Virus record (IMG/VR): IMGVR_UViG_3300025806_000073
Coordinates: 1 to 38,148 of that record
Length of the DNA: 38,148 bases
From: a virus
Direction: 5' to 3' (one strand)
Program-made: the position numbers and the translations under genes
Notes under the pieces: generated by a model
What the model was told of the DNA's origin: nothing
Seen by the model: only the letters and a program-made list of their open reading frames with translations
Databases searched by the model: none
Shown: one piece after another, positions 31,495 through 38,148 of the stretch
Position numbering within the stretch: position 1 is the stretch's first letter
How the letters are laid out: each line of letters opens with the position of its first letter

Positions 31495-31527
31495 AAAAAA
31501 AAGAAAGGGGCCACCGAAGTGACCCCT
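31495..31527 (-). terminator. Intrinsic terminator after the major capsid gene
   Basis: Minus strand: AGGGGTCAC, loop TTCG, GTGGCCCCT, then a short spacer and eight T (31502-31495). The stable tetraloop, 9 bp stem (one G-U) and long T run make a strong Rho-independent terminator. It would reduce expression downstream of the capsid gene, giving capsid protein in excess. Confidence 0.85.
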
Positions 31528-31529
31528 CA

Positions 31530-31562
31530 AGTTAGGAGGAGGTATGAACTACCTCCCTAACT
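31530..31562 (-). repeat. Second hairpin stacked before the capsid terminator
   Basis: AGTTAG/CTAACT and GGAGGT/ACCTCC arms with a 2-base bulge and 7-base loop form a 12 bp stem between the capsid stop and the terminator. The tandem arrangement is likely to protect capsid mRNA 3' ends or reinforce termination. Confidence 0.6.
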
Positions 31563-31572
31563 GTAACACACT

Positions 31573-32481
31573 TTATGCACCCGGAGAACCGAATACAGCG
31601 CGTGGGTCAGAATAGCCGAAGCTATAACGCTCACGAGCTTTAAAGCGCATGTTGCCTGTGTCAAAATCAGCTTCCATGTTTGTACGCATTGGTGAGCGTT
31701 CAAAGTGTTTGAAGCCATTTGGAGCATCAGTTTTGATGAAAAACGCATCTGGGTCTGTCAAGAAGTGGTTAACAGTGTAACCCTCTGGAAGCATACCCAT
31801 GTTACGAATTGCGTTAATATCATTATCGGCTGTGCCAACACGCAATGTTGATTCCAACAAACGATCTGCAACGAATTGCAGTTGTGGTGGAATGATCATT
31901 TTTGTGCCGCGCAGAGCAATAATCATGTTACGCTCATCTACGAAGGTTGAAATATCAATCAACGCATTTTCCAACGAAGTTTCGTTGAGATCAGCCGCTG
32001 TTGATGGTTCGTTGCGGAAAGTTCCGCCACCTGCAAGTGGGTGTGCTGTTGAACAAAGCTCAACACCGTCACCACCAGAGAAGTTAGCATTAAACGCGTT
32101 GTTTAATACTGACGCCGCTTTAACCTGCTTAGTGTGAGCCATAGAACGCGCAAGCGCCTTCGTATAGCGAGCACCAAGACGGTCATACAGGTTATCTTCG
32201 ATAGCCTCTTCCGTCAAAGCGAATGCAAGCGCAACTGTTTCGTGTGAATAACGAGCAGTATATGCTTCATTTGCATTGTCGAATTCGACGCCAGACCCTT
32301 CGGATTTTGTGGGAGCATTCCCAAATCCGACGAGCATAACTTCCTCTTCAAACGCACGGTCTGAAGATTCTGTGTCAAAGATTTCAGCATGTTCGCCTTC
32401 GTAGCGATCATACTCCATACCGAACAGAGCGTTTAAACCCGGTTCTAGCTCTTTGACGAGTTGTGAACGTGAAATAGCCAT
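31573..32481 (-). CDS. Major capsid protein
   Basis: 302 aa. MAISRSQLVKELEPGLNALF, then EIFDTESSDRAFEEEVMLVG, TARYSHETVALAFALTEEAI, RYTKALARSMAHTKQVKAA and IIPPQLQFVADRLL, matches the Mu gpT-like/HK97-fold major head protein pattern. It forms the icosahedral shell. AAGGAG precedes the ATG. The scaffold and a GroES-like chaperone are encoded just upstream, and a strong terminator with tandem hairpins lies just downstream, consistent with high-level expression. Confidence 0.88.
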   Translation of the reverse strand: MAISRSQLVKELEPGLNALFGMEYDRYEGEHAEIFDTESSDRAFEEEVMLVGFGNAPTKSEGSGVEFDNANEAYTARYSHETVALAFALTEEAIEDNLYDRLGARYTKALARSMAHTKQVKAASVLNNAFNANFSGGDGVELCSTAHPLAGGGTFRNEPSTAADLNETSLENALIDISTFVDERNMIIALRGTKMIIPPQLQFVADRLLESTLRVGTADNDINAIRNMGMLPEGYTVNHFLTDPDAFFIKTDAPNGFKHFERSPMRTNMEADFDTGNMRFKARERYSFGYSDPRAVFGSPGA

Positions 32482-32493
32482 AACTCAGTCTCC

Positions 32494-33066
32494 TTATGCT
32501 AGACCCGCAGTGCCAGCACTGAACAGGTGGTTGTTGATTTTTACGATCACATTAGTGTTCGCGGTGGCTACATCGCTATTCTCAGGGTCCTGAGAAATGT
32601 CGATTGCTTTGAGTGGAAGACCAGCAGTCGTCGCACCCGTTGTGACATCTAGCTCAGTGCGAGAATTACCACTTACGGTACTTCCTGCTGTTGCGTCAAC
32701 AATGTCGAAATTGCCAAACAAATCAGCTACAGGGAATGCAGCGTCAGCTTGGATTTCAAAGGTTGCACTTGGGTCATCAATGACATTTGCGAAAATGTCT
32801 GTCCCAGTTGCACTTGCAGGCCAATAGTTTGAATAAACAATATTGCCATTTGGGTCTACATATGAACAGCCGTTAAATACGCCCAAAATCAAATTGGTAG
32901 CGCCCGCTGGAGCACGAGTAATAGTTCCGTCAGTGGCGACTATAACTAAGTCACCTTGGAAAATACCCGTACCATATCCAGAAGCGATACGATACCGATT
33001 TTGTCTCTGCGAGCTAGTGCTCGTTTTGACAGGGCGAAGGCCGAAAGCAGCGTCTTGATTAGACAT
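32494..33066 (-). CDS. Head protein, probable decoration protein, 190 aa
   Basis: MSNQDAAFGLRPVKTSTSSQ, RYRIASGYGTGIFQGDLVIV, GVFNGCSYVDPNGNIVYSNY: a beta-rich protein of a family usually found next to major capsid genes in aquatic phages. Likely head decoration or minor capsid. GAAGGAG precedes the ATG. It lies immediately upstream of the capsid gene. Confidence 0.65.
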   Translation of the reverse strand: MSNQDAAFGLRPVKTSTSSQRQNRYRIASGYGTGIFQGDLVIVATDGTITRAPAGATNLILGVFNGCSYVDPNGNIVYSNYWPASATGTDIFANVIDDPSATFEIQADAAFPVADLFGNFDIVDATAGSTVSGNSRTELDVTTGATTAGLPLKAIDISQDPENSDVATANTNVIVKINNHLFSAGTAGLA

Positions 33067-33068
33067 CT

Positions 33069-33539
33069 TTACTCTCCTTCAGAGTTCCCGCGTCCTTTCT
33101 GTCCGAAAGAAACGGAAGATTTACGTTGAGGACTTAGCTTCGGCATGGCTGGGTTGTTTTCACGCATCCAGTCACGATCCACTGCGTCCAATTGATTTTT
33201 TGAAACACCTTGATAATGTTTATTCCGCTGATCAGCCATTTCGACAGGGATACGAGCGAGAACAAGACCACCAACACCGATAGTGCCAGCGTTGCGTCCC
33301 TCATCTACTACAGGCCCTAAATAATCGGGATACTCTTCAGCGCGAACGAGGTCCCAGCCTTCTTGCCGTTTTTTATGAACGTTTGTTTTATCGTCGAATT
33401 CCATTACAGATTCGCGTATCCAACGGTGTTTATAACCGATAGGTGGTTCGGGAGCTTCCAGAGCAGAGCCGGGTCGCCATTCTTGAACGCGCTCTGCGCG
33501 ATCCCGCGTGTTTGATTCGCGTGGTGTCCTGTCTGCCAT
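33069..33539 (-). CDS. Head-region protein, 156 aa
   Basis: The start at MADRTPRESNTRD is chosen because CGGAGAG lies 7 bases upstream; the longer frame adds 7 residues without a site. RPGSALEAPEPPIGYKHRWI, then VMEFDDKTNVHKKRQEGWDL, is a pattern I associate with head modules of marine phages, of unknown role. The C-terminal half is Arg/Lys-rich and likely flexible. It contains NPAMPK, also present in the GroES-like protein two genes upstream. Confidence 0.65.
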   Translation of the reverse strand: MADRTPRESNTRDRAERVQEWRPGSALEAPEPPIGYKHRWIRESVMEFDDKTNVHKKRQEGWDLVRAEEYPDYLGPVVDEGRNAGTIGVGGLVLARIPVEMADQRNKHYQGVSKNQLDAVDRDWMRENNPAMPKLSPQRKSSVSFGQKGRGNSEGE

Positions 33540-33540
33540 T

Positions 33541-34482
33541 TTATTCTCTCCGATTTCCAATTTTTGCGACTTCTTTTGCGTACTTATCCAGAGGAATCCT
33601 CATCTTTTTCGCAAACGCCACTTGACCCGGTGTTAATTCAACCGATTTTTTCCGCCCTGATTTTACTGACCGTCCATTGGACGCAGGAGCAACAGTCTGA
33701 GCGTTGGACCGTCTTTCCCGATTAAATTTTTGGGGCATTTCTCTACGCATACGAGAGTCGATTTCTTTGTAGTAATCGTCTGACGTAGGATCAAAATCCT
33801 CTTCCAAAACAAGTTGTTCGTGGATTGCTTGAGCCGCACGCGTCATGATGCGGTCATTTCCAAACCAAGAATTCTTTTCCAACCAACCTTCAAGTTTAGG
33901 ATCACGAGCTTGTGGAGCTTGTGGAGGCCGTGCTTGTTGAGGTGGTGGCTGTTGCGGTGTCTGAGAAGCCTGTTTTGCGGCTGCTTGTTGACGCTGCAAA
34001 TTAATTTTTTGAACTCTAACTTTTTCTTTAGCTACAGCTATTTGAGATAATGCTTGTTGCGCTTTCGCGGCCTTTTCATAATCACCAGCTTCACTAGCTT
34101 CAGTGTAAGCGCGAGTCGCTTGAACTTCTTGAGCTTTTAAACGATTTTCAGTTTCAGAGTTATATCCTACGCTCATTTGCTGCAAACGCTGTTTCATCTG
34201 AGCGTTTTCTTGCTGCATGTTTTGAGCATACTGAACCGCGGCTTGGGCTTCTTCGGAAGCCTGCTTTCGTTTCGCAGTTAATTGATTAATTCGACGCTGG
34301 ACAGATTCGCTGTAATTTTCTAGCTCATCGTCGCCATTAGATTTTTTACGAACATTTGTTCGGGTTTCTTCTTCATCGCTATCCGATGTAGAAACCTCAT
34401 ATTCGTCGTCACTGCTGTCGTCTTCAACTTCAACAGATGCGCCATTTTCAAAATCTTCGTCTTCACGAATATCTTCAGCCAT
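33541..34482 (-). CDS. Capsid scaffolding protein
   Basis: 313 aa. A very acidic N-terminus (EDIREDEDFENGASVEVEDD) is followed by a long Gln-rich coiled coil (about 60-170), a Pro/Gln linker (QTPQQPPPQQARPPQAP) and a basic helical end (GQVAFAKKMRIPLDKYAKEV). This is the usual scaffold layout, with the basic end binding coat protein. ATG 34482 has AAGGA 8 bases upstream; ATG 34488 is too close to it. It lies between the GroES-like gene and the head genes. Confidence 0.8.
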   Translation of the reverse strand: MAEDIREDEDFENGASVEVEDDSSDDEYEVSTSDSDEEETRTNVRKKSNGDDELENYSESVQRRINQLTAKRKQASEEAQAAVQYAQNMQQENAQMKQRLQQMSVGYNSETENRLKAQEVQATRAYTEASEAGDYEKAAKAQQALSQIAVAKEKVRVQKINLQRQQAAAKQASQTPQQPPPQQARPPQAPQARDPKLEGWLEKNSWFGNDRIMTRAAQAIHEQLVLEEDFDPTSDDYYKEIDSRMRREMPQKFNRERRSNAQTVAPASNGRSVKSGRKKSVELTPGQVAFAKKMRIPLDKYAKEVAKIGNRRE

Positions 34483-34508
34483 AGCCATTTTCCTTGCTCT
34501 CCCTTACC

Positions 34509-34997
34509 TTATACATACGAAATGTCCTTGGGGTCAAGAATCGTAGCAATAATATTATCGTCATTTATGATACGAACCTCAAGACCTTCCACTTTGAACC
34601 TATTTCCACTATATCTTCCTATAAGAACCCAATCTTTCTCATTACACCAAGGACCATTTGGGAACTTCTGGGTGTCTGCATAAGCATCGGGGCCTAACTT
34701 AACGACATAAGCCGCTACGGTAGCAAAGGATTCACGCTCTCGAACAGCGTCTGGAACAATAATTCCGCCCTTTGTTTTCTCGCTAGGATAGTATGGTATG
34801 ATAAGAACGCGATAGCCTGTTGGCTGTGGCAGTCTTTCAAGGGATGAAGATTCCATCTGTGATGGATCATCTTCGTTTTTGTTTTCTGAGCTTTTGCCAA
34901 AAGCATTTTCAATAGGCTTTGGCATTGCTGGGTTTTCTTTTATGGCCTTTTGCGCTGCCTTCGCAACGTGATCAGGCACAAATAACTTGCTAGTCAT
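34509..34997 (-). CDS. Phage GroES-like co-chaperonin
   Basis: 162 aa. Residues about 59-157 match Cpn10: PTGYRVLIIPYYPSE, a mobile-loop-like EKTKGGIIVPDAVRERESFA (73-92), VVKLGPDAY, KDWVLIGRYSGNRFKVEGLE and IINDDNIIATI. An extra N-terminal 55 residues (VAKAAQKAIKENPAMPKPIE) is unusual for GroES. It would cap host GroEL to fold phage head proteins, like T4 gp31. The start overlaps the 65-aa gene by 8 bp. The following gene is the scaffold and the capsid gene is near, fitting this role. Confidence 0.9.
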   Translation of the reverse strand: MTSKLFVPDHVAKAAQKAIKENPAMPKPIENAFGKSSENKNEDDPSQMESSSLERLPQPTGYRVLIIPYYPSEKTKGGIIVPDAVRERESFATVAAYVVKLGPDAYADTQKFPNGPWCNEKDWVLIGRYSGNRFKVEGLEVRIINDDNIIATILDPKDISYV

Positions 34998-35187
34998 CTG
35001 CGTACTCTATGCCTTTCATCGCGGCTTTAAGTTCATCCTCAACGTAGGCCATGCCGCGTATTTCACCTACGATGTACCGATACTCCTCAAAGGTCTGTAT
35101 CGAACCATCCGCGAGCTTATCTTTAAGACGCACATCGCGCTCGCGTATGCTTTTGTATAAATATTCTGCAAGATTAAGTGCGTCCAT
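34990..35187 (-). CDS. Hypothetical 65-aa helical protein
   Basis: MDALNLAEYLYKSIRERDVR, then FEEYRYIVGEIRGMAYVEDE: two or three amphipathic helices, with no membrane segment. No Shine-Dalgarno lies upstream, and a promoter -10 sits 8 bases before the ATG, suggesting a leaderless message. The family is commonly seen between portal and GroES/scaffold genes but has no known function to me. Confidence 0.65.
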   Translation of the reverse strand: MDALNLAEYLYKSIRERDVRLKDKLADGSIQTFEEYRYIVGEIRGMAYVEDELKAAMKGIEYADD

Positions 35188-35194
35188 ACAACAT

Positions 35195-35222
35195 ATAGTA
35201 TGCTAATGTGCGGGAAACACAA
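35195..35222 (-). promoter_or_regulatory. Putative promoter before the 65-aa gene
   Basis: TTGTGT (35222-35217), a 16-base spacer and TACTAT (35200-35195) in a 98-base gap. The predicted start of transcription is about 35188, one base from the ATG. It would give separate expression of the 65-aa, GroES-like, scaffold and capsid genes. Matches to consensus are moderate. Confidence 0.4.
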
Positions 35223-35285
35223 GTACAAATACCAGAAAATCAGAAAATTCCTTGGAACTTCTGGGGTCTTGCCGCTTTGCTAAAC

Positions 35286-35510
35286 CTACTTAGACTTTTT
35301 TGCGGCGGCTTTTTTCTTTGCGACTGGTTTTTTCTTGGCTTTTGGCTTTTCAACCCACGCTTCGTTTTCTGGCGTGCTTGGGTCATCTTTGACGAAGTGT
35401 CCATCTTTATTACGCGCCCTTACCATTTCTACAGGATTTTCAGATAGCCTTTGGGCTACCTTCTTTTCTTTTTCCTGTTGCGCCATTTTTGCTCTAACAG
35501 TTGATGTCAT
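35286..35510 (-). CDS. Lys-rich 74-aa protein
   Basis: MTSTVRAKMAQQEKEKKVAQ, VRARNKDGHFVKDDPSTPEN, then a strongly basic tail (KPKAKKKPVAKKKAAAKKSK). The tail looks like a flexible DNA-binding arm. It starts 4 bases after the portal stop with AAAGGA upstream. A minor virion or packaging-associated protein is plausible; no family is recognised. Confidence 0.65.
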   Translation of the reverse strand: MTSTVRAKMAQQEKEKKVAQRLSENPVEMVRARNKDGHFVKDDPSTPENEAWVEKPKAKKKPVAKKKAAAKKSK

Positions 35511-35514
35511 GATA

Positions 35515-38013
35515 CTATCCTTTGCTCATTGCATTTAGAGAAGCAATGTCACGCTGTGTTTGCAATCTCTCTTCAGCAATTCTGGTTTTGTCTTCCAGAG
35601 CGGCTTCGGACACATCAATACGCTGTTGTGCTATGAGTACGTCACTGCGCTCCTTCTCTTCATTGAATGCCTGTTTTGCGTCAAACTCTTCTTGCTTACG
35701 CTGTAAATCTGCGGCCTTCAGTTGAAGCTCTTGGTTTCTTATATCTACCAAAGGATCGCCTTGCTCTTCTGGCGTCATGGCCTGAACAAGTTCTTCGGTT
35801 AGATCAGCAATAATCTGAGCCGCCATCGCATCAACTTGAGGCTGTATTTGCTGCATCATTTGTTGCTGTGGGTCCATAGGAGGTTGACCCGGAGGTGGTG
35901 GTGGCTGCATCATCGCTTGCTGTTGCATCATCTGCATTTGCTCTGGTGGAATCTGGCTCATGACTTCTTGTTGCGCCTGTGCCTCTGCGAGTAGCCCTAT
36001 ATGCTCCTGTATGTGGCCTTGTAGCGCCATAATAGCATTAGGGTTCAGTTGCATAGCTGGAGTAGACATAACAGCCATATGAGCCTCTATGTGAGCCTCG
36101 TGGTCTTGCTGTGGGAATGCCTGTAAAGGAGCGCCCATAAGAGCGTTTTGGTTTTCCTTCGATGGATTAACAGGAGGAGGTGGTGGTGGAGGCGGTGGCA
36201 AGATGCCATCAATGTTAGTCACACCAAGAGCCTCGTACATTTTACGGTACGCTTGATACAATCCCTGTGGACCGCCGTGTATCTGTGGGTTTGACTGAAC
36301 CATTTGTAATTCTGTTTGTGCCAACGCAATACGCTGGGACATAGAGAAAATGTTTGGATCAGACACAGGAAGAACGTCAATGCGAGCATCAAAGTCCTGT
36401 ACGAATATTTCTGGACCCATCTGCATATCAGCAGGATATGGGTACGCCTGAACAGTTTCAGCGAAAATCTTAGAAAGCAGCTTAAACTCAATCTTTTGAG
36501 AATAATGCAAACGCTTATGGATCGCAGACATAACCTTTGTCCCACGCTCCATGATCGCCATAGTGGTTCCCACTGGCGTCTCACCGCTCATCTCACCGAC
36601 CTTCATGTCAGCCATAGATGCGAACCTACGCCCAGCGTCTACAAGCGTTCCCAGAAGGTTATAAAGCGTCCCTGAAGGCTCCTTGAAGGGGAGTGGCATC
36701 AAAGAGCCTTGCAGGGTGCCTCCAACCACATCAATATCGCGGAACTCACCCGGTTGTAGGGGGGAATCTTCATCACGAATACGAGCGCCACGGGCCTTAA
36801 AGCCTGCTGGCAAGTTGGAGAGGGTGCCTGCATCAATCAATTGACGCAAAATAGACGTAGATGCTTGGGCTAAACCACCAATCATATGTGTTAAGCCAAG
36901 GCCATAAAAACCAAGACCCGGAAGAAACTTGTAATGCACGAAGTATTGCTTCGCACGCTTCATCGGGTCAGCTTCCTCGTAGCTCCTACGAACAGATAGT
37001 ACATCACCAGAATCGGCAATGATCGTGACGATATAAGGAAGTCGCAAACCTGTAGGCTCGCCGTCCTCACCCATGTCCTCGAAACCTTCAATGTCTAAGG
37101 ACGTATGAACCTCATAAAGAGTTATATCCTCAGACGGTCCAGATGGATGTACGCCTTGAATGTCATCAATAGACTCCTCAACCTCACCCATAGACGCTTC
37201 GTCATAGTTGGAAGAACTTGGAAGTTCGATGTCTTTGTAAAATCCTACAAGTTGTAGCTTTCGAACATCATTCGAATCCATATTCAAACGATGCGTAATC
37301 CGCGGAGAAGACATCAAATCAGTTGCACCATAAGGCACAATCACATCTTCAGCATGAATGAACTTACTGACCGCACGCCCTTTAAGCGGGTCAAAGTAAA
37401 CTTTTTTAAATGTCGATCCAATCACAGGTAAATAAAACAGCATCTGATCCAACTCAGGATCGTACTCTTCCATTTCATATGTAATCATATAATTCATGTA
37501 GTCTTTGACACGCTCAGACTGCTTAACAAGCATTTCATTCTGTGCGCCAACAACGGCGGTACGAACAGGTCCAGTTGCAGGCAATAACTCACGATAAGCC
37601 TGCGCTTGAAACTGCGTAACACTTTCAGCAAGCAAAGGATGAATAACACCAGAAGAACCCTCGAAAGGCTCACTGCGCTCTTCAGTCTTCATACCAAGAA
37701 ACTCTAGTCCCTTTTTGTATGTATCTTCCCAGTCTTGGCGTGCCGCAAAGTCATCTTCAATCGCGTTAACAATATCAGAAGATATAGCCATAAGCTCATC
37801 TTCCTCAATAACGTCTGCAAGGTTTCCATCAAAAGGAACGTCAGCTACAGGCTCACCCTCTTCTTCATATTCACCAACAACGGCACTACCATCATCAAAT
37901 TCAGTAATCCCCGGAGTTGCTGGAAGCTCAGGTATTTCCTGCATACGAGTTGTATCTTCAATCACTGGTTCTTCGGGAGTGCCGCCAGCACCTAAACCTT
38001 GCTCAATAGCCAT
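35515..38013 (-). CDS. Portal protein
   Basis: 832 aa. NAIEDDFAARQDWEDTYKKG, EPFEGSSGVIHPLLAESVTQ, QFQAQAYRELLPATGPV, KFIHAEDVIVPYGATDLMSS and YFVHYKFLPGLGFYGLGL are the pattern of P22-like large portal proteins. It forms the dodecameric ring through which DNA is packaged and ejected. The C-terminal about 220 residues carry a PPPPPPPPV run, Gln/Met-rich stretches (QMMQQQAMMQPPPPPGQP) and a closing coiled coil, like the long C-terminal barrel of P22 portal. Its ATG shares one base with the preceding stop. Confidence 0.9.
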   Translation of the reverse strand: MAIEQGLGAGGTPEEPVIEDTTRMQEIPELPATPGITEFDDGSAVVGEYEEEGEPVADVPFDGNLADVIEEDELMAISSDIVNAIEDDFAARQDWEDTYKKGLEFLGMKTEERSEPFEGSSGVIHPLLAESVTQFQAQAYRELLPATGPVRTAVVGAQNEMLVKQSERVKDYMNYMITYEMEEYDPELDQMLFYLPVIGSTFKKVYFDPLKGRAVSKFIHAEDVIVPYGATDLMSSPRITHRLNMDSNDVRKLQLVGFYKDIELPSSSNYDEASMGEVEESIDDIQGVHPSGPSEDITLYEVHTSLDIEGFEDMGEDGEPTGLRLPYIVTIIADSGDVLSVRRSYEEADPMKRAKQYFVHYKFLPGLGFYGLGLTHMIGGLAQASTSILRQLIDAGTLSNLPAGFKARGARIRDEDSPLQPGEFRDIDVVGGTLQGSLMPLPFKEPSGTLYNLLGTLVDAGRRFASMADMKVGEMSGETPVGTTMAIMERGTKVMSAIHKRLHYSQKIEFKLLSKIFAETVQAYPYPADMQMGPEIFVQDFDARIDVLPVSDPNIFSMSQRIALAQTELQMVQSNPQIHGGPQGLYQAYRKMYEALGVTNIDGILPPPPPPPPPVNPSKENQNALMGAPLQAFPQQDHEAHIEAHMAVMSTPAMQLNPNAIMALQGHIQEHIGLLAEAQAQQEVMSQIPPEQMQMMQQQAMMQPPPPPGQPPMDPQQQMMQQIQPQVDAMAAQIIADLTEELVQAMTPEEQGDPLVDIRNQELQLKAADLQRKQEEFDAKQAFNEEKERSDVLIAQQRIDVSEAALEDKTRIAEERLQTQRDIASLNAMSKG

Positions 38014-38148
38014 TAGAAAATGTCCCTCTCGTTACCCTCAATCGGCTCAAGAGTGTTAATATTGTCAAAATCTGTGATAGGGCCACCCTTTTTCCACAAG
38101 TTGCAGACATTTTCCGCCATACATGTGAAGTCTAATTCGGTGCAGTAA
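38013..38148 (-). CDS. 3' end of the gene upstream of portal, cut by the right edge
   Basis: The last 44 codons of a frame open to the right edge end in TAATG, sharing one base with the portal start. The piece reads CTELDFTCMAENVCNLWKKG, then PITDFDNINTLEPIEGNERD and IF. In this gene order the terminase large subunit usually precedes portal, but this fragment shows no terminase motif, and a small unknown protein is just as possible. GAGGGA inside it serves as the portal ribosome binding site. Confidence 0.5.
   Translation of the reverse strand, partial: YCTELDFTCMAENVCNLWKKGGPITDFDNINTLEPIEGNERDIF

Noticed and set aside
1-38148. Window as a complete circular genome joining its ends
   Set aside because: Joining 38148 to 1 puts the two edge genes out of frame with each other, and no terminase is present, so unseen sequence most likely lies between the ends. 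Not excluded for certain.
1-38148. tRNA genes, integrase or attachment sites
   Set aside because: No cloverleaf-like segment, recombinase motif or flanking direct repeat was noticed by eye. A tRNA covariance search would settle the first.

Overview
The window is one side of a tailed double-stranded DNA phage genome (Caudoviricetes) with P22-like podovirus head and tail genes. It is cut inside a gene at both ends. Every gene but one reads on the minus strand, so transcription runs from the high coordinates to the low ones. Coding density is very high, with many 1-4 bp stop/start overlaps, and no stretch over about 150 bases is without a gene. I saw no integrase, tRNA, CRISPR array or insertion sequence. 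The GTA-type three-helix holin and the general style of the small proteins suggest an alphaproteobacterial, probably aquatic, host. That host call is inference.

In transcription order (right to left) the morphogenesis region starts with the 3' end of an unidentified gene (38148-38013). It continues with portal, a Lys-rich small protein, a 65-aa protein, a phage GroES-like co-chaperonin, scaffold, two small head proteins and the major capsid protein. Tandem hairpins including a strong terminator follow the capsid gene. Next come two small virion proteins, four tiny very basic proteins, a gp4-like head completion protein, an adaptor, a 22-residue-repeat protein and a large tail fibre with an S74 self-cleaving chaperone end.

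The lysis region (about 23.0-20.0 kb) is a run of small membrane or coiled-coil proteins, a GTA-type holin and a GH19 endolysin. A short gap with a TATAAT promoter and repeated motifs separates it from a gp10-like tail protein. After that come two small proteins (one a zinc ribbon) and four large proteins (469, 657, 673 and 961 aa) that look like internal virion or DNA-ejection proteins.

The only plus-strand gene (8672-8887) encodes a ribbon-helix-helix regulator. It sits at the boundary: it converges on the late genes with a 4 bp overlap and diverges from the replication genes. The replication and recombination block (8652-749) encodes a DUF1064 nuclease, a coiled-coil protein, a Sak4-like ATPase, its probable ssDNA-binding partner, an SF2 helicase with a zinc ribbon, three small proteins, a Cas4/RecB-like nuclease and a primase-helicase fusion. 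A terminator closes this block. A small operon (DUF3846 protein, 55-aa protein, HTH-like protein) follows behind a palindromic promoter region and runs off the left edge. Terminase and DNA polymerase genes are not in the window.

Besides the clear genes, I annotated several very small genes by reading the strands directly (54, 44, 55 and 55 aa, plus the two edge fragments). I moved several starts to positions with a better ribosome binding site.
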